A stretch of DNA of 64,000 nt, from the NCBI GenBank assembly GCA_034620365.1, contig JAQGEQ010000090.1:682001-746000 (forward strand), written 5' to 3'. Position numbers and translations under genes: made by a program. The DNA comes from Pegea sp. RAD2-039. Lineage: Eukaryota; Chordata; Thaliacea; Salpida; Salpidae. Positions 1 to 11,638 of the stretch are shown piece by piece. The notes under the pieces were generated by a model. It made no database searches. It was not told where the DNA came from and worked only from the letters and a program-made list of their open reading frames with translations. How positions within the stretch are numbered: position 1 is the first letter of the stretch; each line of letters starts with the position of its first letter.

Positions 1-1903
1 ACGTAAAGAAAGAGACAATAAAAGAAAAACTCAAAACAACAGCATCCAAGCTTCCGGTGGAAGGTAAGAGCTTCGCGTGGTTGTCATGGCAATCACCAGT
101 TGTTACTAGATACGCGACAAGTCAAAATTCAGACGATGAATTATCGTATGAAGCTGTTCCTGATAGATACCACACGCTGTCGCTACAAGTATGTGACGTC
201 ATCACCGCTTTGTAGCGACTTGTAGTAACTGGTTGAGTTTTTAGCTGCTTGATTTGATGCATACACTTCATACAAATGCTGGTCAAATATATCGAAAATG
301 GGAAAGCGATGAAAAAGTAGAAAATGAAGCGACCACTAATTTATGGGATAAATGTTGGTGTCCTCTTCTACAAGGCATGGCTAGGTGATTGATCTTTAAG
401 ATCTTATCTATGATCCTCTTAACTTCATCTGATCCACATCTTCACCTGATCTTTATCTAATCTTCACCTGATCCTCATCTTCATTTGATCCACATCTTCA
501 CCTGATCTTCATTTGATCCACATCTTTATCTAATCCTTATCTTCATCTGATCCACATCTTTATCTAATCTTCATCTGATCCACATCTTCATCTAATCTTC
601 ATCTGATCCACATCTTCACCCGATCCACATCTTCACCTGATCTTCATCTAATCTTCATTTGATCCACATCTTCATCTGATCCACATCTTCACCTGATCTT
701 CATCTGATCCACATCTTCATCTGATTCTTATCGTTTCTTCTTCAGATTATGTTGTGACGCGCGTAGACAAGTCCGACAGTCAGCATTCACATTCCTACAA
801 AGAGCTCTTCTAAATCACGATCTTCACAACTTAACAGGCAAAGAATGGGAATCCTGTTTCAACAAGGTATTTAATAAACCTGATTCTCTAAAAGCTACAA
901 ATAAACTTCAAGTTAAACTCTCAACTAATCTCAGGTTTTATTTCCTCTCCTCACAAAACTTCTCGAAAACGTGAGTCCCGTAGATCCAGAAGGAATGGAA
1001 GAGACGCGTATGAGAGGATCAACTCTTCTCTCAAAAGTACCAACAATCTTACATCTTCAATCATCTAACTTTAATCTTTCAAGGTCTTCCTCCAACATCT
1101 AACACCTCTTCTTAATCTTCCAACTTTCACTGCTCTCTGGTTAACTATTCTGGACTTTATGGACAAATACATGCATATAGGGAAACGGGATCTACTTGTA
1201 TGATCTTCATCTCAAAGATCGCTTTTTCATCACTTTTTTTTCAGTTTGAAGCGATTCCAGAGTCTTTGAAGAATATGTTGTTGGTGATGCACACAAACGG
1301 GATCTTTCACTCTTCGGATACAGTCTCAGGACACACATCTCTTTGGGATGTAACGTGGGAACGGATCAACTTCTTCCTCCCAAATCTCAAAAACGAGATC
1401 TTTAAATCCCCGTCACCAGGTTACAAACTGAATGACGTCATCAATCGTCGCGTCATTGACGCTTTTTTTAGAACCGAAGAAAAGTGAACTTGTAGCTCCG
1501 AAACCAGCGGAAGTGATACGCGATAGCGCTTTACAGATGATGCCAGCTCCTGGTCCTTTCCCTGTTACCCCTCTTGTAGGAGAAGAGATTACAGCGCCAC
1601 CTGCTGGTATCATTCCAACTCAAATACCGAAGTTGACGCCTCCTTCTAGTTTGAATACGATGATACCTACTGGGTTACCAGCTACTAGTTTGAAGAACTC
1701 AGCATCTACTGGAGCTCCTGTAGCTACTAATATCGTGAGTGATCTTCACTTGGATCTACTATCTAATCTTCATCATCTTTTTTCAGCTTATGAACTCAAG
1801 TCCTCCTACTTTCATGGTGCACCCTCTAGTGGCAGCACCTGCAGTCTTTCAACAGCTTCCTACTCCTGTTCCAACATCATCACCAGCGACTGACAACAAC
1901 TAA
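1..1903 (+). CDS. GBF1: GBF1, Golgi brefeldin A-resistant ARF-GEF, C-terminal part
   Basis: Guanine-nucleotide exchange factor for ARF GTPases at the cis-Golgi/ERGIC; only the region after the Sec7 domain lies in the window. Nine exons join in frame: <1-63, 133-188, 245-384, 746-866, 935-1036, 1084-1197, 1245-1419, 1472-1734, 1787-1903. Recognisable family blocks are [62 protein letters not shown] and [12 protein letters not shown], i.e. the HDS-type helical repeats, followed by a Pro/Thr/Ala-rich tail as in animal GBF1. Introns are 47-69 nt except one of 361 nt (385-745) filled with short repeats. The split at 1419/1472 was chosen because reading through gives a premature stop at 1487, whereas a 52-nt intron restores the Pro-rich tail frame. 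The 5' part of the gene is outside the window. It is convergent with the next gene. Confidence 0.93.
417..735. repeat. degenerate short tandem repeat in GBF1 intron
   Basis: About 300 bp built from variants of TGATCCACATCTTCA and TGATCTTCATC. It occupies nearly all of the only long intron of the visible GBF1 segment; the other introns are 47-69 nt. It looks like local slippage expansion of a micro-intron. Confidence 0.85.
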
Positions 1904-2024
1904 TTTATTATTTTTCTTTTAATGTACAAATTATCGCTTTCTTCAATTTGTTTTTCATCATTTAATCATCTTCATATGTTTTGGTGTTAGCAAACTTCTA
2001 ATAACTTCCTATTTATTCAGTTTT

Positions 2025-2030
2025 AATAAA
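2025..2030 (+). terminator. GBF1 poly(A) signal AATAAA
   Basis: AATAAA lies 122 nt after the GBF1 stop codon. A TTTATT on the + strand at 2072-2077 reads AATAAA on the minus strand and would serve the convergent gene, so the two 3' UTRs nearly abut or overlap slightly. Confidence 0.6.
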
Positions 2031-2145
2031 ACTTTCGACTAAAAACAAATAAATCAAAATTCCTTCAAAAGTTTATTTAAATAATTGAATCGAATGATTT
2101 CATTGGCTACAATCATGATTACGAGTTTCTATAGCAACGATGACG

Positions 2146-3734
2146 TCATCTAGACAAGCCTAGATGCTCTTTAACTTGAATCCACTTTTTAAGAGCGATG
2201 TCTTTTGCTTGCAAAGATCCTTTTTCAAAGATTTCATCTAGATAACTCCGTTCGTCTTTCAACTGGAAATACTTGTCTCTGATTGGTCGAATTCTTTCGA
2301 CAACAGCTTCAGAAACGACCCTTTTATATTGACCTGTATTTAAATGTGAGTTTTTTGCGCAAATTTCATTTATTGGTAATCCACTAAAACCGCTGTGAAT
2401 CTAAAAAATATTCAAATTAATCAAAAAATTCATCAAATTCCAGAAATAACTCACACGAATTAGGTTTGAGACCCCTGGTCGAGTTTTAGGGTCATAGGTC
2501 ACTTCTGACGTCATATCTGTAACAGCTCGACGAATTTTCAGGTGAATGACGTCATCTTCGTCGTCTAGATTGATTGTAGCGTGTTTATCAGTCGACGATT
2601 TACTCATTTTTGAAGTAGGGTCCCTTAAACTGAGAATTCGGTTAAAACTTTCATCTTTTAAAATCTCGACTTTATTGAAGAGAACTCCATAAGTTTTATT
2701 GAATTTCTCAACAAGCTCATTTGTAAGATTAATGTGATTTGATTGGTCGTCTCCTGTTGTGTAAAAGTATTTTTATTAAAGTGTTTTAAGATGAACAATT
2801 ATTTAATAAAAGAGCATTTTATAAACTCATCAAAAAAGCAAGATTAAAGAAGTATCTCAAGTTACTCCTAAAAACTTTGATAAAAAGTTGTGATTAATTT
2901 CAGATTATCTTTCAATAATTTCAAATAAATTAGCAGCAATAAAGTTTGAGATTAAATTTTGATATCTAATAACTAAATAAGTAAAAAATATTCACCAATT
3001 GGAACGTGGGTAGTATTATATAAAAGAATATCTGCAGATTGTAAAACTGGATATGAAAACAATCCATTATTATCACCTAATTGAGCCTTCTTTTCCTAAA
3101 AACCAAAAGAGTATCATTCTAATGACAAGTTTTAAATTATACAAATAAAAATCATAATCTGAAACCTTCCACTGAGGAAATCTATTTAGTCTTGAAGTTG
3201 ATGTTAAAGTGTTAAGTATCCAAAAAAGCTGTGTGTGTTCCAAGACATCTGATTGCTTATAAATGATTGATTTTTTAGGGTCAAGACCACAAGAAAGAAG
3301 GCATGCTAACATGTTATAGATGCTGGTTGAGGTTGTTTCTTTACTCTTTAAAGTTTTGATAATGAATAAATAGCTTGAAAATAAGATGTTAAAACCTTTG
3401 GAATAGTGATTGAGTGTAAATCAACAACACAGTAGATATGAGTTCCTTCTTTATCTTGAAGTTTAACCCAGTTGTTGATAGCACCAAGATAGTTGCCTAT
3501 ATGCGGAATGCCAGTGGGCTGTATTCCAGAATAAACAACTACAGGCAACTATATATCAAAAAATTAAGTATTACTGTGGTGCTTAGTGTTGGTTATAGCA
3601 AATTAAAAATAAGTTTTCTTAAAACTATTTTTTAAATCATTCTAAATGATTAAAATAAACTGAAAATTTCTTACTTTAGAGAAAGAACTATAACTCCTAT
3701 AAGTTTTAATAACATTTTTTATGAAAAATGCCAT
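2146..3734 (-). CDS. WARS2: mitochondrial tryptophanyl-tRNA synthetase
   Basis: Class I aminoacyl-tRNA synthetase charging mitochondrial tRNA-Trp. Six minus-strand exons in frame: 3675-3734, 3396-3548, 3166-3345, 2996-3095, 2455-2753, 2146-2400, giving 348 aa, close to animal WARS2 (about 360). Exon 1 encodes 20 residues starting [17 protein letters not shown], basic and Ser-rich without acids, a good mitochondrial presequence. Next come the signature SGIQPTG and the HIGH-like PHIGN. The Rossmann core shows [25 protein letters not shown] and the KMSKS loop (exon 5), then [15 protein letters not shown] and RPGVSN. The C-terminal helical domain ends LGLSR. Introns are 50, 54, 70, 126 and 242 nt. 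The start was chosen because it supplies the presequence and a phase-0 junction. Confidence 0.95.
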
Positions 3735-5671
3735 CAAAATGAAGAAAAAAATCAGACTAAGAAAAAATTAAAGTCTGAAGATAATATCATCAATTTAAAT
3801 CAAACTTTAGAAAACAATCATTAAAAATAAAGATATAAAAGCAACATCTTTAAAGCTAGGTTTAGTTATGATTATTGGTTACTTAATTATGTTTAAACAA
3901 ATTCTTTAATTATTTATAGACTTCATCATAATTAGTGATAACCAGATAGATTGTAGACACAACTTTATAAAATTATTAATTTTCAGACTAAACGTGTTGT
4001 AATGTTTTGATAACTAATTAATAGAGTAAAATTGAAATATCTTCATTTATATAAAAAATTTAATACAAAATATATAATGATATATTCAATTTATTTTTTA
4101 AACAATCAGTTTTTATTATTTATCAGCTTAAAAAGAATAATTTTTTTAACATATTTTGTAAAGTTTTATCTATAACTAAACATTTGGTAAATTCCCAAAA
4201 CCGAAACAGTATTTGATAAACTCTGTGTTAATTAGGTATATAAGTATATATAAATATTATTGCTATAATATATGTACTAATAAAAAAACATCATAATTTG
4301 TGACTTTTCAAAACCAACGTCCTTTTAACAACTAAATATTTTAAATATATATATCATATTGCAAATAATTTAGAAATGCTATTCAAGACATAAGTTTCAA
4401 AATAGTATGTAGGAAGTATAATTACATATGTATAATATTAAATAGTATATAATCTTATAGATACTTTTAAAGAATATAAAACAAAAGTACTGGCTTAAAT
4501 ATAAAAAAATAGCTACCTAATTATAATTTACGGCATTTTTAACCAGTTACAAAGTTTTAAAAGTGCATCAACTCCATGCGTATGGAATTCTAATAGTCTT
4601 TAGTTGTGGTAGAAAATGCTTGCTTATAACAAATCAAAAATAATTTTGGAAACGCTCATTACGTATGTAACAAGGCAAACTATTAGCTACCATTCATACG
4701 GCTATTCAATACCTGTATATATAAATCATAAAACTATATGATTAGGCAAGAATTTAAAGAGTCAATCTTACAAGTTTTACTAAAAAAAACACTGGCGATA
4801 AAGATTTTTTTTTAGTTTAAAAGCAAAAAAGAAAAAAAAACTTTTAATTGGGACTGAGCCAGGACCATAACTTGTTTCTGACTTACAATGAGTACATAAA
4901 GCTTATTAACAGTATTTCAAGTTTATTGAGAAGAAAAGTATATTTTGACTTTTTAATCTATTCTGTTCATTTTGATAAAACCTAAGCTTTTAAAGACTTC
5001 AAAAAAAGACAAAAAGTTAGAAATAATGTTTACTAAAAATATTTGATCTACAAATAAATTATTGAAATGAATTTTTAGTTAAATAGTTTGAAATCTAAAA
5101 GCTTATTTAACTTGAAAGTTAAACTGCTAGCAAGTAACAATTCAAGCTACTCAAAAAAGTATTGAAACAATTTTTTAGTTTATATTATCTGTTTTTAGAT
5201 ACAATTATGTACTTTTAGAAATGTTTCTAAACAATTATATTACGTCAGCTTAAAAAATTAATAGCTTCTGTCTTTCAACAGATAGAGATTTGAAAATTAT
5301 TTTAGTTAATTCAATCGTATATAATTTCACAAATGTAACCGAATCATGTCTTTCGCGCGTTTACTTATTTAGTCACTAAAGAAGAAAAAACTGACAACTT
5401 TTACTTTATGATGTCATAATACTATTCTTAGATGTAAAACAGACTAACTTAAAGAAATTTTGTGTTTTATTTCGTTTGACAAAATATAAATTTGATCTTT
5501 CAAAGTACTGAAACTTGTAACATGGTTAAACTATTAGTTGAAAATTTAGAATTGAAATCAAACCAGTCTTATAAATCATTTGACAGGTTTTAAGGACTTA
5601 TACTGTTTTTATGATTATTACTTTAAGTTTCAACTTCTTTTACTTTTTTCAAATTAAGATATTTACTTGTC
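3735..5671. other. AT-rich intergenic, no gene seen
   Basis: Upstream of the divergent WARS2 (minus) and membrane-protein (plus) genes. No open reading frame with coding character, RNA gene or repeat array was recognised; mostly A/T runs. Confidence 0.6.
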
Positions 5672-6476
5672 ATGACAGCTTTGAGATCAAAACCATCAAG
5701 TCATGTATCTTCAGTTACATCTTTAACTAATTTTTCAAATTCACCGAAACTTGACTTATCTTATCAAATAAAAAGTAAGTTTTTTAAATTAACTTTCTCA
5801 ATTTTAATAGTTTTAAATAAGTGATTTCTCAAAATACCTTTTTTTTTCTATTAACGTCTTTTAAATTTTTTTTTTCAAATTTTTTTTTACTTTAAGCAAC
5901 GACAGTAATAGTTTTAGAAGATAGTCCTCAACCCAAATGGAAAATGTTTCTGGTTGTTGCTTCAGTTTCATCTCTGATTTTTTGTCTTCTTATCTTGTAT
6001 CTGTGTAAGTTTTAAAATTATTTATTAATTTCAATAAATGTGAAGAAGGGTGCCTGAAGAGAGCACCTCTCGCTAACACACATTCTCACAAATAACTTTT
6101 ATTAAGTTAGAAACATAGAAAGTAAAAGATGTAACACATGACATTTCAGTAGTCCTCAAAGTATATAGCAGTGAATAATTACATAAAATGTTAATAATAT
6201 AAAAAATCTCAGTTTAGAAATGACAATTGTGGTAATATTAAAACGGTTCAACTTCTGCTTGAACAACGCGAGTGATTCTGACATGACAATTATAAAACAG
6301 AACTATTAAATCTTTGTTATAAATATTGTTTTATAATAAAGAAGTTAAAAGAATTAGAAGTATTTTAATATTTTTTAGGGAAACCTCTAAACAATTTCAA
6401 TGTTAACTGGATTTCACCTGAGGCAAAAGACAAAAAAGCTATTCTGAAATCGAAAACTAGGCCAGACTACAAATGA
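5672..6476 (+). CDS. small single-pass membrane protein, family unknown
   Basis: Three exons join in frame with consensus sites: 5672-5774, 5897-6004, 6379-6476 (GTAAGT donors), giving 102 aa. Residues 1-48 are Ser/Thr-rich; residues about 51-70 (FLVVASVSSLIFCLLILYL) form one strong transmembrane segment with no cleavable signal peptide. The tail is basic and contains NVNWISPEAKDKK and ends KTRPDYK. The three-exon continuity and the AATAAA at 6516-6521 support a real gene. I do not recognise the family; the size resembles small integral membrane proteins of ER or mitochondria, but no function is assigned. The second intron carries a LINE 3' fragment on the opposite strand. Confidence 0.65.
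6021..6290 (-). mobile_element. 5'-truncated LINE 3' end, in intron
   Basis: Read on the minus strand it encodes the end of a non-LTR reverse transcriptase ORF (SESLALFKQKLNR), then the same 3' untranslated tail as the elements at 9478 and 27666. That tail ends in the GAGAG-GTG-CTCTC hairpin, a CAGGCACCC block and a TTTATT-rich terminus. It is inserted antisense in intron 2 of the small membrane-protein gene. Confidence 0.8.
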
Positions 6477-9400
6477 ATTTACATTTGGGTTTTGTTGCTG
6501 ATTATTATCATTATGAATAAATCTACTTTTAAAACATATTTATTTTTATGACTGAATTTATAACATTTACTTTAAAGAACATTAAAAAATAGGTATTAAA
6601 GTTTAAAAATATTACAGCAAATGTACTTCTAACAATCAATTGGTAGATTATAGACATATCTAAAATATTTTAGCTAGTATTAAAAATACTTTAAGTTCAT
6701 CTGACGGGAAATAAATCCTGATATACTCACGACGCTTTTTAAAACTCACTTAAAAAAAAATTAGTAAAAAGCCATTTTAGTTCATTTAAAATCTTTGCCT
6801 AAAACAACTCGGTCAACGACACAAGTCAAAAACAAATTTTGTATTTATAATCAAAAATACTAAAGACTGTTTTTTTATTTAGCACTTATAAAAAATAATA
6901 TGTTCATACCCTCATTAGTTAACTTTATATATTTAAAATATAGCTTTCAACTTTTTTTAGAAGCTTTACTTTGAGATTAGGAGAAAGCCGTTCTGCTTAT
7001 TCTATACATTCAACAAAATAAGTTTTAAGATATAAATAGAAAAAAATCTTCCGAATAAGTTTTGGTAAAGATATAAGAGTAGTAAAAGAAAGAGTACTGA
7101 TGACTGATCCAAGGTTTGCTGGATCAGATAAGTCCTTAACTCAAGGAAAGAATAGATTATAAAATAAAGCAGTCTTAGAAAACATCTAAATTTATAAATA
7201 TTGATAAATATCATGACAGATTACTTAATCTAAAAAAACTTTCTTAACATTAACTTCTTATATTTTTATTTATAGAAACATTTTTTTGTTTATCGGGTTA
7301 TCCACACTTAAAACACAAACTGATAAAGGATTTTTAACTTGACAATTTTTAAAGTAATTTTTATTAAAAAAAAATCATTTAAATAATTTACTTAATTAAC
7401 TTTTAAATTTGTTTAAATTAAAGTTGTAAGCATTTTTGTTCACAAAATAAATTTTCCCAACTAAATAAGCATAAATAGAAGATAATCTAAACTCTAAAAT
7501 ATATCAAACTTGTTTGTAAAAAGCAATTTTTAAAGATATTAAAGTTACATGATGCAATTATATTCAAACAATTTTGAATCAACAGCCAATCACGTTCAAT
7601 ATATCTTCGATTTCTAAAATTAAATGAAGTGATAAAATTCGCCGGCATCTTGCTGCATTTACAATTGCATCTGACCTTGCCAAGGTTAACATTCTTCTAC
7701 TAAACTTAACTAGGTGGTATTGGTATAAATATTAGTTGTAGTAAGGATTGAAATATTAAAGCAATATTTTAGTCTGTCAATAGGAAAGTGAAACCTTCTT
7801 TTTTAATTTTTAGTTTAAAAACCTTAAAAAAACTTTTTGTTAGATTATAATTTTCTAAGTGTTTTAATTCAGACCATTATTCATTTTTAATAAATTATTT
7901 TTAGAATAAGGAATTTTTAAATTCTTTTTTTAGGTGCTAGTATAAAAACTGACATTGATAACTTAGTTTTAGGATAAATTGAATAAAAAGTTAGTTAAGG
8001 TGCCACACTTTGCTTGTGATTGGTTTCTTATTAAGTTCAGTGGGTTGGTGCACACCAAACATACTATATGTTGCACACTATACTCGATAAAAAACCTTCA
8101 ACCACCAATTATAAGGACATATCTTGTAAGACATATTTTTGCATAGACAGAATTTTCTGAAGCCAAATATGTGGTGTAGACAAAATTCTTTATCAATGAA
8201 AGTTGTAGATTAAATTAGTTAACGTTTGGTGGATTTGAGGCAATTTTATTTGTTATATTTTCACTAAATAATTTGTGGAAATGGTTTTATTTCATATACA
8301 ACCATTTATTTAAATTTCTACAACAGCAGTTTCTTTTAAATTTTATTTATTTTTAAAGGTTTTGATTTGTATTTTTAACTCTTAATTTAAACATAAACTT
8401 TATTTAAACTTTTTCAATCTTTTAAATTTTTGTTCTAATCAACAAACCAAATATCCTTTTAAACAAATACAAAGATAATTTAAAACTTTTTATAAAAACA
8501 TTTTTTTTAATCTTCTTGTTTACATTCAAAATGCGAATTTCAGAAAACAGTTTCTATTGTAAATATACCTTCTGTAAATGCACCACAAATTTGATACAAC
8601 TGGCTTCCAATTTCATTTTGTTGTTACCTTGACGACAAGTCGATATCTAGCTTTAAATGACGCGGTTTAGGTTCAAATTTTACGTAGCATACAAAAGCTA
8701 AATAATATAACAATTAAGTTGACTTAGCATGTTAACCTGTAATAACAAATTGACTTAAAACATTAAATTTTGATCTATAGGAAATATGCTTTTAGAGATA
8801 ATTGGTGTCTATAACATGAGTGGATAACTATGTAGAAATACTGATTATTTAAGAGTTTCTAAACTAAAAACGATTAATATTTTAAAGTATAGAAAAATCT
8901 AAAAATTGCGATTGAATGGAAATTATGTTTTTATAAACATTTCAAAAAAGTTTTTTGTAAAATATTCAAAATAATTAAATTTTTAAAATTTTTTAATTCT
9001 AAGTAGTTTTTAGTTTATTTTAGATAAATTTAAATCTTTGTATGAAAGATTTCTACCAAAAAAAAAATAAGAGTTTTTAACAGCAATATATTTACTTTGT
9101 ACTTGTAAAGCTTGTCAAGTCAAGTATTTATTTAACAACTGACTCTTGTATAACAAATAGTTTGTTGTTTCAAATAGAAATTTTATAGTTATGTCATACC
9201 ATTGATAGAGATGCACTATAGAGAAAGTGCAAAACTATAATTTTAATCAAAATAAATAGTTTAATCATGATCAAAGTGCAAATGACAGTTATCTGAAAAA
9301 CTTAGAGGCAAACCAGTTTTGAAATAGTAGGTTATCTGTTGTTGTAATGTTAAAAATATCATGTGATAAACCAAAAAAATTTTGTTGTAATGTTATTGAA

Positions 9401-10380
9401 TTTTTACAACTAGATTTAATCTTTATATAACAGTTGTATATGAATACAGTTGTTATTGGATTTTTACAACTAAAAGAAGACTTTGAACCGTTATAATATA
9501 GCCAAAATTGCCATTTCTAAACTGTGAATTTTTCCTTTTTTTATATTACTATAATTCTATGTAATTGTCCACTGTTATATATTTTGATGACTACTGAAAT
9601 GTCATTTGTTACATCTTTTGCCTTCTGTATTCTAACTTAATGGATGTTATTTGTGAAAATGTGTGTTGAGCTCTTTTCAGGCACCCTCCTTCGCATTTAT
9701 TGTAATAAATAAATTAATTAAATCTTTTTATAACAGTAGTTATCAAGAAGGAATTTATATTGAAAATAAATTTTTCTTTAAAACTTTTGAAATAGACAAT
9801 TTTCTTTAAATTTAATCAGATTAAATTATTTTCTTTATTGTTACTTTATTTAGTTTAGGAAAATAACATGACTTTACCACGTGACTATTAGTAAATGTAG
9901 TTTGAACTCAAAAAGTGAGTTTAGCTGTCAGGGCTGATCAGGTGATGGTGTAGTGCGTGGTTTCAATACAGCTTACATACTTTAAAGAAAAATAAACTAT
10001 AATTTGCTGTGAAAACTGGCTATAAATTTATTTTTTTATAACCCATAAAATTATAATCGAAAAGATTTTGACAATATTGTAAAAATATATTTATATTTCG
10101 ACAAAAAAAGGTCCAAAAAAACTTAATATTTTGATGTTGACTATATTACTTTTGACCTTTGATTTAATTTTGATTATAATCTTACAATATAATTATTATT
10201 CATTTATATGGGTATTTTATTAACATCTTTTGTCAGTTTTGTTTCAAAAAGTCTTGCTATTAGCATCATATATCTTTTATAATACATTGGTAGGAAATAT
10301 AAATACCCACAAGCTTGTCATCCCAAAAGCGTGCTTAAAGCCTGATAGCAGCGTGGTAGAAAAAGCACGTGCGCCTGATA
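6477..10380. other. AT-rich intergenic
   Basis: No gene recognised. The AATAAA of the upstream gene is at 6516-6521 and a LINE 3' fragment lies at 9478-9715. The rest is low-complexity A/T-rich DNA. Confidence 0.6.
9478..9715 (+). mobile_element. LINE 3' fragment
   Basis: Shares with the 27666 copy the block beginning TTGAACCGTTATAATAT, the following 3' UTR and the CAGGCACCCTCCTTCGCATT terminal block. The hairpin region is partly deleted (only AGCTCTTTTCAGG remains). It ends in a TAATAAATAAAT tail. Confidence 0.8.
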
Positions 10381-10410
10381 CATATAAAAAGTTTCTGCTT
10401 TATATACCGT

Positions 10411-11587
10411 TATATAAAAAGAGTGTTTACTTGAACAGCATTTAGTCTATCATATCTTCAGCTAACTTTTTTGTTTGGATAAGTGAATTATGTAAGTCTT
10501 TTTACTCGGCTATCAATTCATTTATTTGTTTAATACTTATTACTTAATTTTATTTTTATTAGTTGTGAACTTACTTTTTAAATTGTTATCCTCTATTTTG
10601 TAGTAAAAAATTTATAAAAAATTTTTTAATGGTCAATAGATTATTTTATAACTTTTGTATTCTTGACTTAATGAAAAATTTATATAATTTTTATAGTTTG
10701 TTAAAATTATTATAATGAAATTCTATTTTAAAAATATTGAACAAGAGTTAATTATTTAAAATTATTTCAAATACAAAAGTATTCATTTATTTCTATTTAT
10801 ATATTTAATATAAAAATATTTATTATATATAATTCACTTTACTTTAAATATTCAAGTTTGCAATTAAATATTTTACTTTAGTCATTTAGACATATGTTTT
10901 GTGGTTTAATTAACTAATTTCATCTTTTGAATAAAACTAGTTTCCATAATTTCCTTATGCTCCATACTATCACGCTCAAAGCACGCTCATACTTAAACTT
11001 AAATAGCTAGCAACTTATTCAACAGAATGCTGCGGTAGCGTTTGCACTACTTGTATGCCGCTGTAAAAAACAGATTATTAAGCATTAAAGCGCTGTTAGC
11101 AGTTAACTTAGCTGTTGTATAAACCTTTTAAATAGAGGTTTTAGTGATTAAATAAGCTTAAACAGTTTAATGAGTTACTTTTTTGAATTACTTGTGTGTC
11201 TGGTCTTAGAATGTTTGAAAATTGTTTTTTGTTGTTGTTTATGCAAAGATATTTAAATCAAATATTTTTAAAAGTAAGGTTTTCTTATTAGCTGAATAAA
11301 AACTTATTTATCACTTAAAACTCTTAAAACAATTGTTTAAAAATTTGAAGAATTTGGTAGTCAGGTGACATAGGCTTAAAAGGAAACCACAATTTTCTTG
11401 ATGTAGTTATCACGGGTTGTTTTTAAGATTTTTTAAAACTTCTGAGCATTTCTCAAGGTTTGAGAGAATTTGCGGTTTTTTTATCTAGCAAAGGTATTTC
11501 CGGAAAGATATTTCAAAATAAAATAAACAGTTTATTTGATTTATTTCAAAATTATCAATATTCTAAATTTTTAATTTATTTTTTCAG
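10411..11587 (+). promoter_or_regulatory. putative TATA box and 5' UTR intron of the kelch gene
   Basis: TATATAAAA at 10411-10419 is followed about 80 nt later by a consensus donor GTAAGT at 10492. A matching acceptor TTTTTTCAG ends at 11587, 51 nt before the kelch start codon. A first non-coding exon at about 10440-10491 with a 1.1-kb intron is therefore plausible. The same acceptor could instead receive a spliced leader if this lineage trans-splices. Inference only. Confidence 0.3.
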
Positions 11588-11638
11588 TGATATGATATCT
11601 CGTTTTTAGATTACTTTTAAAACAAAATCTACAAGGTA

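Noticed and set aside
1200..1487. Termination of GBF1 at the stop at 1487
   Set aside because: A 52-nt intron (1420-1471) with an in-frame junction joins to a Pro-rich tail matching the family's C-terminus, so the stop is intronic read-through.
10230..10445. 71-aa ORF upstream of the kelch gene
   Set aside because: No family features or splice context; it overlaps the putative promoter and TATA box.
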